Part shown: in pieces, positions 12,201-23,043 of the stretch
How the letters are laid out: every line of letters starts with the position of its first letter
Position numbering within the stretch: the stretch's first letter is position 1
Assembly: GCA_016169945.1 (NCBI GenBank)
Contig: JADLSH010000318.1
Location: 1,398,501-1,462,500 of the forward strand
DNA length: 64,000 nucleotides
Direction of reading: 5' to 3'
DNA from: Trachythela sp. YZ-2020
Taxonomy: Eukaryota > Cnidaria > Anthozoa > Malacalcyonacea > Clavulariidae
Notes under the pieces: model-generated
Databases searched by the model: none
The model's input: only the letters and a program-made list of their open reading frames with translations
What the model was told of the DNA's origin: nothing
Translations under genes and position numbers: made by a program

Positions 12201-15200
12201 TCAAGTTCCAGCCAGGTAAGAAGATAAGAACTGCACCAGGAATATCTAGTCCTGCAATGTAGTTCAACAACGCCTGCAAAGAGAAATATATAGGTTACAT
12301 CTTGACCCTTATACGACTGCGTTATTTGAATGTACTACATTTAAAAAACAAACCTCTATCAACTCAAAAGACATCTCCTTCTCACTAAGTTGTCCCATCG
12401 CGTTCTTTGTTTGAAATGAGTAATCATCACTACAGATCATATTGCAGTTCTCCTGGAATGAAATTGAGGTGAAAATGTTCAATATCCATCACTCCATTGA
12501 AATCTTCCTTTACCCTCTCAGTACTCCACAGTAACCCTCTCTACACCTTACCATCCCCCCCCCTACACCCACTGCCTCACCTCTTCTTCAATGTCAGTGT
12601 CGTCTTTATCACGTTTCTTCTTCCGGTCAGATAATGGCGGAACGAACCCTAACATCTCTATCACATCTTCCAGGTAGTACTCTGAAAATGTTTTAAGAAC
12701 ACTGTGTTATATTTGTTCGGTTACAAACATAATTTGATCCGTAATATAGGGATGTTCGGTATGAGAAATTTTCGGAATTATACCGATATTATTGGTAAAA
12801 CCGGTCTTTGAGCCGCGTTAATTAGAGAGGAAATTTCTTAATACAAATTTCAAGGATTTCAGCCACACATCAATTTGGCATTCGCTATTTGATAGTACCA
12901 CGTGAGTGTAGACAGACACTTCTTCTTTGCATTGTACTACAACAAAATCGTGATTTCGGTATATCAAAAATTTCGGTATATTGGAAATTTCGGTATATTG
13001 GAAATTTCGGTATGTCGGTATGACTGAAAACCTCATATCGATATTGGATTCCATAACGATATTTTCGGTATATCGGTATACCGAACAGCCCTACCATAAT
13101 AACAGTGTGGATTCTAACGATCTCGCTTGGGACTTGGGTATGAATAATTTCGAAAAAACTAGACATCTTTTCAATAAATTTTCATGTGTACTGCTCAGAC
13201 AACTTAAATATTTAAATATGTTCATGTTGTCCTCGATACATGCGTTACACCGACATCTTTTATTCCTAAATTTTCTTTCTTTTCTTATATCTTTGAGGGA
13301 CAATGTTTACTTGAGCGGTCAAAACGTCCATACAGAATAACATTACTCGGTCGTGTGGGGGTTTTTGTTCTGCAAATATCTGCAATAGATTTTCGACCGT
13401 TATAATCCACACGGATTATTCATCCACTTCAATTACCTTGAATAGGGTAAGATCGTCCCTCAACTTCAATTATCGGACATAAGTTGAAATACTGATGAAA
13501 CATCTGAGTATCGATAGTAGCAGACATAAGAACAACACGCAAGTTAGGAAATCTAGCAACCATATCACGCAAGATAACCAGAGCAAAGTCAGTCTAGAAA
13601 ATTCAAAATAACATTTTGATAACTGAATCTACAATAAGCTGCCCTAGTCTGGATTTGAACAAACACTTCAAGGTTTCGAGCCTAAGTCCTTCAGTTCATC
13701 AGGATGAAACTAGGCAATATACGAAACTTCTGACCTGGGGACTTACATATGCACGAAACGTCGATGTCATTTTAATATCTTACAGGTAGTTTAGACACAA
13801 ACCCAGAGACACCATATATACTAACATTAATATCTCTTTCATGAATTTCATCAATAATAACGTGAGAAATTCCACGTAAACCACTCTCTAACTTTCGTAG
13901 AAACACACCTATAGACGGAAAATAATATAAATGCTTGGTTGCCTTTGTTCCATGAAATATAGTAGGAAACACACTCCGGATAAAAGTTCCATCTTGAAAC
14001 TCGATATTTGGGAAAGACAAGACGAGACAATGCATGGTAACTAAGCATGCAAGTTTTGTGAAAATGTGAAATGTGATAGCAACGGCCAAAAACATGCTTT
14101 AACTGATTAGATGCGAGGGAAAAGAACCATTATAAAATGAAATTTTAAAATGATTTATTTAGGAACTAACGTTTCGTCCTTTGCTCAAGACATCTTCAGA
14201 GTTAATGGTATAAAATGACAAAGCTATACGAACATATTACGACTATTTACAAGTATGACGAGGATAGGGGGGACGAATGGGGGTACACAGGGTAGAATTG
14301 GTATTAGAGTAGAAGAAGAGGGACAGAACTGCCTTATTTGTTCAGGGAAGGTTTGAATTTGGAAATGAGAAGGTTTTCGCGGATAAGTTCGTCAGAGGAA
14401 GGGCAAGAAGACAGAATCTTAAAGTCATCGAGAGAAGCAGTATGGCCAGTATTGTTAAGGTGTTGAAGAATGCTGGTCAACTTAGGATTGCTACTTTCGT
14501 TACCTGTCAGAGGAGAAATACCTAGGAGTTCAGATACTCGTGGGCATTAATTTTCATTTTAAGATTAACTTATTAGGTTATGGAAAACTTATTTTTTTAA
14601 TTGACAAACACCAGTCATCGATGTTTCACGTACCAACAGTACAGAACATGATAGCAGCATGACTTCGAGGTAAGATTGAATCAAATCTGACAGAATAACC
14701 CGTACTACAGCCAACATTCTCAGCTCTTTCTGACGCTACTCGCTCTGCAACACTCATCGCACTGATACGACGTGGCTAAATAATAAACATGGAGGAAAAT
14801 AGACTGAGGATTTGAAATCAACATCGCGTCAGACGTTGAACGCCCCAAGTAATAAACACGATGGTAATATTACAGCAAAGATGATGTGGTCGTGTGACTA
14901 AGTAATACTATTAACGACAAAAATATGATTAACTAATGCTACTACCAATGATATATACATAATTAAATACAATTATAACATAATTCACATTACTTGACGA
15001 TAAACACTTATAATTCGTGTGTGTTAACCTATAGACATAACGTGTGTAATAATAGACAAGTGATCAAATGGCAAATATAACAAGAATTGTGACCAAAGCT
15101 AATTCTTAACATTATGCTTATAGTTGAGACAATAATCTTACGCCAAATAAAACGAATTGCTTCGAGTACATCAACATCCCACTAGACATACATGCCATAA

Positions 15201-18200
15201 ACAATATTGATTTGTAATCCTCTACCTGCGTGACAATAATGTTACACTCGGTCCCACGTCCTTGTTGTATCTGGTCATCAAGAATAAACTGAGGTACCTA
15301 GGAATACATAATAAATTAGTTTTCTTAAAGTTTAATTTTCTTGCTAAAGTTGACCACCATCTGCTGCCGTGTAACGCTTACTGAAACCCACCTTTATGCA
15401 GTAATGGTGATCAACTTCGAAACTAGCAGAATATTAAACTACATCTCTCAATTGTATTTATTTGTCTCCAAACACAAGACTACTACATATAATGAAAAGT
15501 ATTAACATTATTTTCTCACTCTGACAACCAGGGGCGCAACTATTGGAGGGGTGTGGAGGGTGTCTCATGTTGGTCAGGCAAAAATCTGTTTAAGTCATGT
15601 TGAGTAAGGACAAAAAACCTTGAAGACCAGTTTGGGCAATTTGAAAATTTTCTAATCATTCATACAACGTTTTCTGACCATCAGAATTCTATAAAATCTT
15701 CCCCCCAAGGGTGCATGAAACCGCGTTTCCGAGACTGAATTTCAAAATTGTCCGGGGGAGCATGCCCCGCCTCGTGCCTGCAGCACTCCGCACCTGTGGA
15801 TTCCTGCTAGCAGCACGAGGTCCCTATAAACCTTTTGGTTTGGCCTGCCCCCTACTTTGTCCTCCTGACCGCTTTGTTTTGTCAAAAAAAACACACCCCC
15901 TCCCCCTAGTATTTTAAACCCAAGTTACGCCCCTGACGACAACTTCCGGTTGACCACCATCTGTTGCACGATAGTGCTTAGTGAGACCCACCAACATTCC
16001 TGACATACCTGGGTAGTCTTACCACAACCAGTGGCACCTCTAACGATCACAACCTGATTCTCTCTGACCGCTTGCAACAAAGCATCCTTGTAACCGGCCA
16101 CAGGTAACTGCGCACGTTGTTCCAACATTTGTTGCAAGGCTGAATCACCGTTCATACGGTCTGTTAGTTCTTTACGGAAATCTGCACTGGTCGGTAATGG
16201 CTCCTGTTTGACATACAAGAAAAAAGTTCGTGAAGGAAGAAACGTAACTAAAGGTACGTTCACACACAGCGATTTGTCGGGCCGATTTCAGATGCACGTT
16301 AATGATATTTGAAAAATACGTGGCAAACGTCATCTGACAACATCACCAACTGAAAATATTCGTCATTAACATTCAGAGAAACCTAAAATCGGCCCGACAA
16401 ATCGCTGTGTGTGAACGTACCTTAATATTTTTATACTGGATAGCTCGGTTCTAAACTGTTCTCTCTAGAGGTTAAGTAAGGACCATCCTTTGTCGATCCA
16501 GTGTTGCTACAGGGGGAAACCTAAACTAAACTAACTTCAGAGAAAACCTGCGGTGTTTGGTAGAGTCAAACTGGAAGCACTCTTCACACATGCAGTTGAT
16601 GCGAAATTGTAATCAGACAACTGCATATCACAGGAATAGAACTCTGGTCACAGAGGTGCCATCAACACTCCCACAACGTGTTTGACCAGTTTCCTGCACC
16701 TCCATTTCTTCCGCCAGATTTCTTCACACCCACCTGATACTCCTCAGCTCCTTCAATCATAGTAGGTTGGTTCACCCAGGGGTTCCAGTCCATAGTGGGG
16801 GCAGTCCATTCCACAACACCAGAGTCCACACTTTGTGCTTGCTCATCAAATTTATCATTTTCACGCTTTAATACAATGTTCACTGCTTCCTCTCCAGTTG
16901 GCTATTGATTACATAGTAAAAGTAAGATAGCTCTGTCAGTTCTAACCTGTTTTACCTAGAGGTCCAATAACAGGAGGAAACCTAAACTTTTTCTACACTT
17001 TTCTCCGTAGAGGTCCAGTAAGGATCATCCCTTATTGGTCCAGTGTTACTACAGGAGGAAACCTAAACTAAACTAACTTTATTTATACTGGATAGCTATA
17101 TCAGTTCTACACTGTTCTCCGTAGAGGTCCAGTAAGGGTCATCTCTTATTGATCCAGTGTTACTACAGGAGGAAACCTAAACTAAACTAAACTAAACTAA
17201 CTTTATTTATACTGGATAGATCTATCAGTTCTAAACTATTCTCCGTAGAGTTCTAGTAAGAGTAATCTCTTATTGATCCAGTGTTACTACAGGAGGAGAC
17301 CTGAACTAAACTAACTTTATTTATACTGGATAGCTCTATCAGTTCTTAACTGTTCTTCCTAGAGACCCAGTAAGGATCATCCCTTATTGATCCAGTGTTA
17401 CTACAGGAGGAAATCTAAACTAAACTAACTTTATTTATACTGGATAGCTCTATCAGTTCTAAACTGTTCTTTCTATAGAGGTCCAGTAAGGGCTGTGCTT
17501 CATTGGTCCAGTGTTACTACAGGAAGAAACTGGACTACACGGAGGAACACGGAGGAAATCTGTGGTGTCTGGTAGAGTTCCAGCACGCAACTGAGGCGAA
17601 ATTATATTCATAGAATATGTCGGTGCTAGATAGACGAAGATCGTTACGCAAGGTTTTATTTACCTTTTATAAGCAGAAGAGAAGCACTGTTTCCATTGAG
17701 ATATATTAATGGAATATAAAATTGTGTCCACAATTGAGATAAATAATTCTGCAACAAAGAGATGTCAATCAAAGCACTGCAGTGGAAATATTCTGGTACA
17801 ATTAAACACGATTTGTCATGTCTAAAAGGCCCTTTGCAGCCAAAAATGGTTGAGAACAATGGGCGAATGGAGAGCATGGAGAACAGGGAGATTTATAAGA
17901 CAAATAGGACAACAAAGCTTTCTATTCCACTTGCTCTCCAAGCTATAGTTATGTGAAGAGTTTTTGGCCTAGCTACAAAGGGCTTATTATTTCTATTACT
18001 CTTCCCATTGCAGTGTTTTAACAGAATCTCTAATCACGAAAATGCTTTCACGCTGTATACCTGGATTAAAGGTAGCCAGCTTAAACTATTACTCTGGCTG
18101 AATTAGTGGTACTTGTACACTTTCATTACCACAGTTCAGCCAACGATAAAAAGCAATATTCATTTTATAAGATTTACTCTAAAAACACGGTAGCAAAATT

Positions 18201-21200
18201 CAACAAGGATCAGATCAGACATTGGAGCCTAGTTGAATTTGACCAGCATGTCTTTACTAAAGTGTATCAAGCTAGCCTTGAACAAAATATTATTGGACAC
18301 AATTTTATATTCCATCATAAATGCTTTGGATACAACGCTTCTCGTCACTCTTTCTATCAATACACATTTCCCCCAGAATTTCATCTTAGCTCAGGGAGAC
18401 AGCAGAGGTGAAACTCTGGAGAAAAGGTTGTGGTTAAAAAGTATTTCAATCATTTTTCTCAAACTAGTTATCTATCTCAGTACTTTCACATGACTGAAAT
18501 AGGCAACTAGTTGAGACTGATATTTGTTAAGATAGGTCTCTTTGAACAATGACAGAACTTTTCTAATTGTCAAAAATAAGAGTAAATACAACTAGAGAAA
18601 GGTTTTATATATGGATGGAAAGGAAAGATAAATGAACATACAAACAAACAAAAAATATACAGGTACAAGTACACCACAGGAAATATATAAACATGAAATA
18701 AAATCAATATGCAGTCGCACAAATACAGCCGAACCTGTATTAAGCGACCACCCTTGGGGAATGAGTTGCTGGACGCTTAACACAGAGTGTCGCTTAATGC
18801 AGATTCACTAAGAATATACTCTGGGCATGGTCAAGTTATCATTCTATTCAATTATACTATTTAAATAAAGCATAGTCGAAACAGATAGCTACAAAGTCAT
18901 TAAAGACGTAAATTGCAAATTAAACTAAATGTATTGAGTAAGTAAAGAAGCGAGCAATGTAACAAATGCTAATTTTGACAAAATGCTTACTAGTATAATG
19001 AGCTTTATGTGTTTATGATTTTTTAATTGCTACAAATGAACTGTCTATGAAATACCTGACTATGTCAACTGAACTGTCCTTTCTAAACTCAAAAACAAAC
19101 AAAAAGATAGTGCATATATTTCCTCTATGTACGTACCTCTGGGACAGGCTCAATGGCCAAATCATTGAGCAAAGTGGTAACCTGGGTTTCCAAATCAGGA
19201 CTGATACCAACATCGATTGGATCAAGCTGTAAATACCGCAAGATAAACACACACATTTAACTACAACAAACAACAACACTATTTATCTATTTACATATTA
19301 TTGAGCTATCCAAACCTCATCTGATTTTAATTTCTTTGCTTGCAACTGTCCAGGTTCGGCAGCTTCGATGGCTCCCACATGAAACAGTTGTCGAACTAAA
19401 CTGAGAGAAACTTTCTGTGCTGCTTGTTTCTTTGTTGAGGCAAGCTCTTTTGATTTTATGTCTAAGAATTAAAATTGTTGTGAGTGCAACACTTGTCATG
19501 TATACCGACAGTAATAGAAACCAGGTATTGTAGTAACACTTACTTCTCTTGTGTGATCGAACAAACACTGCAAGCTCACACGAGAAATGCCTATGAATGA
19601 ACAAAGTCAAATTGAAAGGAAAATTATTCCAAATTTTCAGCATCTTGCTCGATTGAACACAATGTAAAGTGTTTTTAGGGGTTAGCAATTTTGAATGGTA
19701 AACTACATACATATTTAAGACCTAACAAAGAGCAGCTGTGGGGATTCCAACTATAGGTCCTCCAACTATAGGTCCTCCAATTTACCTAATTCGTTATCTA
19801 ACTTGCGGTCCTGCAATTCCTGTGCAGCAGCGCTCTGACTAATGAGCTACAGAATCCAGTTGCCAAGAGTTGGGTTGCCACAGTTTATGTATATGATATT
19901 ATATTACTAGAAACTTACATAATCACACTTATACTTCCATGCTCAGACTGTACAAACCTGTTATGATCTGGCCCTCCAGTGGAGTACTTAAAATCGGCTG
20001 GACATCGATTTTGTTGTAAATACTGATGCAAGCGTGATTTAGCATTAGCAACAGTCCAGTTACCATGTAAATGTGCATTGAGATCAACTTCCTCAGCCTG
20101 TCAAAAATGAACAATATTAGACTTGGTAGAAGGTATGAGAAATTCAAAGGTGGACATTACTAACCTCCTCAAACTGCCGCTTGTTGTACATACTGTAATG
20201 ATAGTTTCTTTCACCACTTTGGAGGTTAGGAGGGTCTAAAAATGACGATTCTGTTAGCAAAGTTTGACAGATATTTACAGTTCCGACCTTTCCAACTCAG
20301 AAAATTGTGTCCAAGAGCAAAAATATGTTACGTACACAATTATTCGGTATAAATTTGACATGACACTTTTATTGTACAATTGTAAATTTCCTTACAATTT
20401 TTTATGAATTAAAAGGAAATCTTAATTTTGAAAAGTGGAAGCACTGCCTGCAATACCAACATGGTGCCCTTGAATTTTGCTTTTTACCAAGTTTTGATCA
20501 ATGGTTTTGACTGTACTAATCCAGAGGAAATCCCTAACATATAGCTATCTGCTTAGACGGCAATGTTTTTAATATACAATTGCTTTATTATGGCAATTAC
20601 CATTCATTAATGAAGGAGGTCCGCTGAAGTTGGATGTTTGAGGACCGCCAAAGGATTGTGGTTGTTGCATCGGTTGTTGTTGCATCGGTTGTTGTTGCAT
20701 CGGTTGTTGTTGCATCGGTTGTTGTTGCATCGGTTGTTGTTGCATCGGTTGTTGTTGCATCGGTTGCTGTTGCATCCGTGGAGGTGGTTGTTGAACTGGT
20801 CCTGGGCCACTTGCGGCTTGTAATTGTGGTACTGGTGCACTCATTTCATCGGCAAATACACTATCAGGCAAAGATTCGGCTGGCACCAGACCTGCCCCAA
20901 TCAAGTAACCACAAAAATCTTTGGCTGCTGCACTTTCTGCATCTTTCTTATTCTGTGCAAAACCTTTTGATGTGTATTCAAAACCTGGGATGGTCAGCTG
21001 GAAAAATACACCAGAAATAACATTAGTACATACCAGAGGGCATAAAGGGTACTTTACAGTATACCGTACTCAAGTATTAATGCAAGTTAGCAAGTATTTG
21101 ATGGTGTGTGTTTTTGATAAGAAATTGTAAATTCAATATTATATAGCGTGTTTTGATGTTGTACGTATTCAAATATTCCGGTAAAATGTAAATTATTATA

Positions 21201-21418
21201 TATACTTCAATATTTCATATTAGTTGATACAACTACAAGCCGTGATATTTTGCCAATTTGCCTCCCAACTATTAAACATGCGTATTCATTCGATTTTCAT
21301 CGTGCAAAAAAAGTACCTGCGATTGAAAACGACCATCTGGTATATTCGTATTGTTGTAGGTCGGCTTTACTTTACGTTTTCCACAGAAAGCGTAGAGAAA
21401 ATTCTTTGCTTCTGCCAT
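6258..21418 (-). CDS. DHX9: ATP-dependent RNA helicase A (DHX9/Maleless family), complete
   Basis: DEAH-box 3'-5' helicase that unwinds RNA, DNA and hybrid duplexes in the nucleus. Twenty-nine exons: 21418-21317, 20997-20601, 20235-20165, 20097-19958, 19590-19544, 19461-19316, 19226-19137, 16901-16734, 16203-16009, 15297-15226, 14775-14634, 13908-13826, 13593-13437, 12681-12581, 12452-12354, 12273-12159, 12067-11973, 11829-11756, 11355-11203, 11018-10858, 10409-10298, 9444-9192, 9053-9011, 8831-8776, 8560-8393, 7696-7581, 7171-6950, 6520-6429, 6340-6258. Phases agree throughout and give 1250 residues (human about 1270). Order: dsRBD1 (about 1-70, starting [16 protein letters not shown]), Gln/Met/Pro repeat (about 109-147), dsRBD2 (about 190-280), Walker A GCGKT (about 446-450), DEIH (about 543-546), SAT (575-577), motif [10 protein letters not shown] (792-799), HA2/OB region, and a C-terminal RGG/glycine tail ending in exon 29. 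Only the exact acceptor choices are uncertain. Confidence 0.96.
6551..6945. repeat. Long (CAC/CAT)n trinucleotide microsatellite
   Basis: About 390 bp of interrupted ACC/ATC triplets in a DHX9 intron, next to the exon ending at 6950. It produces open frames in several registers on both strands, including a poly-histidine one, that are artefacts. Confidence 0.95.
7180..7545 (-). mobile_element. SINE family A: tRNA-like head plus body plus tail repeats
   Basis: Reading minus, the head at about 7545-7470 has an A-box-like TAGCTCAGTGGTTAG and a B-box-like GAGGTTCAATTCC. The body (7460-7380) follows, then tail units built on CTATCAGTTCTAAACTGTTC / GAGGTCCAGTAA / GTTACTACAGGAGGAAAC. It lies in a DHX9 intron. 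It is a relative of the copies near 850, 8200, 9500, 16600, 28800, 29700, 45200, 47800 and 61800. Confidence 0.75.
7838..8310 (-). mobile_element. SINE family A copies and tail fragments, degenerate
   Basis: Tail-like GTCCAGTAAGAGCTATTTC occurs just upstream, and the body plus a worn tRNA-like head (GGGATCGAATCCCATGATGT) lies at about 8140-8300. The material lies within a DHX9 intron (7697-8392). The two short ORFs here are not coding. Confidence 0.55.
8846..8957. mobile_element. Palindromic MITE, copy 1 (pair with 58431-58537)
   Basis: Arms of about 50 bp start AACAATTAGATTA and end TAATCTAATTGTT, enclosing TCTATGAGGTGATA and the reverse complement around a GATGAGGGCGAAG centre. The second copy, 50 kb away, has the same ends and centre. 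It lies in a DHX9 intron. Confidence 0.8.
9478..9640 (+). mobile_element. SINE family A copy, plus orientation
   Basis: The tRNA-like head (GGTTAGTGCATGTACCTTTC, then a degenerate B box GGGATCGATTCC) is followed by the family body ATTATAATTTCGCTTCAGTC and GAAGAGTGTTTCCAGTTTGA. It lies in a DHX9 intron. Confidence 0.7.
9655..10166. mobile_element. Possible DNA transposon with inverted CGGACA-rich ends
   Basis: The left part reads TCGGACATTGTCCGGCCA and the right part TGGCCGGACATTTGTCC, with several further GTCCGA repeats between. The outer limits and target duplication are not clear. It is in a DHX9 intron. Confidence 0.4.
10703..10798. repeat. (CCATA)n pentanucleotide microsatellite
   Basis: About 19 units of CCATA with a few substitutions, in a DHX9 intron close to the exon ending at 10858. 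Confidence 0.95.
11395..11735. repeat. SINE family A tail-unit cluster with an AACTA run
   Basis: Two nearly identical units of the CTAAACTATTCTCCCTAGAG / GTCCAGTAAGGAGCATCC type stand in tandem, followed by an (AACTA)n run at about 11581-11630 and further partial units. The cluster is in the DHX9 intron between 11355 and 11756. Confidence 0.8.
12747..13093. mobile_element. Non-autonomous hAT element with 8-bp target duplication
   Basis: It starts TAGGGATGTTCGGTAT and ends ATACCGAACAGCCCTA. The flanks CCGTAATA (12739-12746) and CCATAATA (13094-13101) match at seven of eight positions, as expected for an aged hAT duplication. The interior is rich in CGGTATAT repeats. It lies in the DHX9 intron between 12681 and 13437. 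Confidence 0.85.
14140..14525 (-). mobile_element. Penelope-like / GIY-YIG-associated retroelement, 3' remnant
   Basis: Reading minus from about 14516, an open stretch contains [17 protein letters not shown], then [11 protein letters not shown] and SSVPL. This resembles the C-terminal end of Penelope-like and related retroelement proteins (a GH...FKIL...ESLLI...P.LN..SVPL pattern). It is followed by the typical tail with CTGAAGATGTCTTGAGCAAA and GGACGAAACGTTAGTTCC. Only this last part of the element is present, in a DHX9 intron. The family call is from memory of the motif. Confidence 0.65.
15345..15525. mobile_element. Family B short interspersed element
   Basis: It starts with a TTGACCACCATCTGCTGC-type sequence plus GCTTACTGAAACCCACC and ends with CTACATATAATGAAAAGTAT and TTATTTTCTCACTC. 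The same pieces occur near 8605-8710, 11055, 15950, 28328, 37558, 41340, 41697, 48573 and 48730. The element type is unknown. Confidence 0.6.
15529..15935. mobile_element. Non-autonomous hAT element
   Basis: The ends are CAGGGGCGCAACT and a right end reading GTTACGCCCCTG. The flanks CTGACAAC (15521-15528) and ACGACAAC (15936-15943) match at six of eight bases. It is inserted beside a family B repeat in the DHX9 intron before the Walker A exon. Confidence 0.75.
16252..16422. mobile_element. PIF/Harbinger-type MITE, copy 1 (171 bp)
   Basis: The ends AGGTACGTTCACACACAGCG are inverted and match for about 38 bp through GATTTGTCGGGCCGATTT. The TAA flanks on both sides (16249-16251 and 16423-16425) form the 3-bp TWA duplication typical of PIF/Harbinger. 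Copy 2 at 22873 has the same length, in the opposite internal orientation. Confidence 0.88.
16425..17610. repeat. Tandem satellite of SINE family A tail units (about 117 bp each), with one SINE head
   Basis: Eight or more units run in tandem from about 16900 to 17530. Each contains ATACTGGATAGCTCTATCAG, TTCTAAACTGTTCTC, AGAGGTCCAGTAAGG, a CATCCCTTATTGATCCAGTG-like stretch, GTTACTACAGGAGGAAACC and CTAAACTAAACTAACTTTAT. One SINE body and head lies at 16540-16660. The DHX9 exon 16901-16734 sits inside this repeat field. Confidence 0.88.
18700..18800. mobile_element. Short DNA-transposon fragment with TTAAGCGACC repeats
   Basis: ATTAAGCGACCACCCTTGGG and the inverted GACGCTTAACACAGAGTGTC / GCTTAATGCAG resemble terminal parts of pogo/Tigger-type MITEs (compare the one at 40996). 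Limits are unclear. Confidence 0.35.
19740..19870 (-). mobile_element. SINE family B2 (tRNA-headed) fragment
   Basis: Reading minus, TCTGTAGCTCATTAGTCAGA, then GCGCTGCTGCACAGGAATTG, is a diverged copy of the tRNA-like head seen intact at 22320, 26612 and 29888. It lies in a DHX9 intron, with a short direct repeat of the TATAGGTCCTCCAAC type at its left end. Confidence 0.6.
20655..20785 (-). repeat. 15-bp coding tandem repeat in DHX9 exon 2 (PMQQQ units)
   Basis: Seven or so nearly identical units, reading GGTTGTTGTTGCATC on the plus strand, encode Met-Gln-Gln-Gln-Pro in the linker between the two dsRBDs. Units are almost identical at the nucleotide level, which points to recent expansion and likely length polymorphism. 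The frame is kept. Confidence 0.95.
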
Positions 21419-22189
21419 ATTTTTATACACTTTCACTTCTATATAAAACAATATGGCGTCCGTATCTTGGTAACCAGGCCTTTCTCTTTTGATTTCCTGT
21501 TTCCACTTTCCACTTTAATGCTTTAAATCTCCAAAACATTTCCTTGTACACTTTTGTACACCTATTTAATTATTGTTATTTTCACAGTTACTAAAACTGT
21601 GTTATTTTAAAACGAATATTTATTACAGGATAAAAACGTCAGTTTTATGGAAAAAACTGTTATAAATGTTTGTCCTGTGAAAGTTATGATATGAAAGATT
21701 AAAAATATTAAAAATCTAAAAACGTTAGATAAATACTAAAAACTATTTACAAAATATTCAAAAACTCAGGGACAAAACTTCTCGCGCCCCACATCTTTGT
21801 GCACACATTTCTTAACAAGAAAACATATCTGAGATTCAATGACCTCCTTTATATTGCGCACCGATCCTGTTACGTTCCAATTATCTTGTTACGTTCCAAT
21901 GATCTTGTTTGTACGTCTTTCCAAGGATTCAAGCTTCGCCAACTGCGTGTTACTGATCGAAGTTGGTCTTTATCGTACTGCTGTATGTCAGAATTGGGAG
22001 AACATCATCTCGTATATTGCTTTAGTAGACGTCGTAGTCAGATTACCACGTATACTTTGCAGTAGACGAAGTCTACCACTCGCTTTTTTGTATGATCGTT
22101 CAAAATTCGTTGCAAGCGACATATGGTGATAAACGTACTCTGTCACGAAGTTTATTGATGAATTGTTGTAAGTAATTTACAAGATGTTT

Positions 22190-22395
22190 TTTATGCATCT
22201 CACTCGATTGAAATTGATGTAGAAAGTTTAGGTGGATGGATATTTCGAGTGAAATATTATATACAATATTTTAGACCTGAACGGGAACGGCTGCGAAAAA
22301 TTCAACTCTAAGTCCTCCGACAGGAATTGAACCTGCGGCCCTGCGATTCCGGTGCAGCGCTCTGACCACTGAGCTACAGAGTCCAGTTGCCAAGC
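22190..22395 (-). mobile_element. SINE family B2 (tRNA head plus conserved core), inserted in the LINE remnant
   Basis: Reading minus, the head (GGACTCTGTAGCTCAGTGGT, GCGCTGCACCGGAATCGC, B box GGTTCAATTCC) is followed by a TTTTTCGCAGCCGTTCCCGT core, AGGTCTAAAATATTG and a tail ending about ATCCATCCACCTAAAC. The same core and tail recur at 54365-54470. The head folds as a tRNA cloverleaf only imperfectly (non-T at position 33), so it is not a functional tRNA gene. Confidence 0.82.
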
Positions 22396-22872
22396 GTTAA
22401 CCACAAGTTAACACAAGTTAACCACAAGTTTTGACCATGTCGTTTTAGACGCTGAGCAGTTCCAAACAACATTACTTCTGTTTTACCTTTTTTCAAATTT
22501 AGGAATAATTCGTTTTCAGAGCAATATCGAAATTTGCTGATTTGCATGTCTTCGTTCAAAATCTCTTCGATTTTCTCCACATTTTTATCAGCAATCAGAA
22601 TAACGGTATCATCTGCGTACTGGATAATTTCGCAATTTTTAACATTGTCCTTAAAATCATTGAAGAAAACAATAAACATCAAAGGACCCAAGATGGATCC
22701 TTGTGGGACACCACTTGTAATGCCCCTCGGATCGGAAAGGACATTGTTTAATTCAACGAGCTGTGATCTGTTGAACAGATAATTAGTGAACCATTCCAAT
22801 TCAGGGCCACAAACACCATGCAGAGATAATTTCTCCTGAAGAACACCGTGTCCAATAGTGTCGAACGCTTTA

Positions 22873-23043
22873 AGGTACGTTCACACACAGCGATTTGTCG
22901 GGCCGATTTTAGGTTTTGCTGAATGTTAATGACGAATATTTTCAGTTGATGATGTCACCAGATGACGTTTGCCACGTATTTTTCAAATATCATTAACGTG
23001 CATCTGAAATCGGCCCGACAAATCGCTGTGTGTGAACGTACCT
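22873..23043. mobile_element. PIF/Harbinger-type MITE, copy 2 (171 bp)
   Basis: The ends are the same as copy 1 (AGGTACGTTCACACACAGCG), with TTA flanks on both sides (22870-22872 and 23044-23046). It interrupts the LINE reverse transcriptase frame. Length is identical to the copy at 16252, and the two are nearly identical when one is reversed. Confidence 0.9.

Noticed and set aside
16425..17610. CRISPR array
   Set aside because: The regularly spaced units are fully repeated without unique spacers, are attached to a SINE, and lie in an animal genome.
18106..18493. Plus-strand ORFs of 86-101 codons
   Set aside because: AT-rich, no similarity to any family I know, and inside a DHX9 intron on the opposite strand.
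20634..21020. Plus-strand Val/Ala/Ser repeat ORF and the Leu/His repeat ORF
   Set aside because: Antisense shadows of the PMQQQ repeat in DHX9 exon 2.
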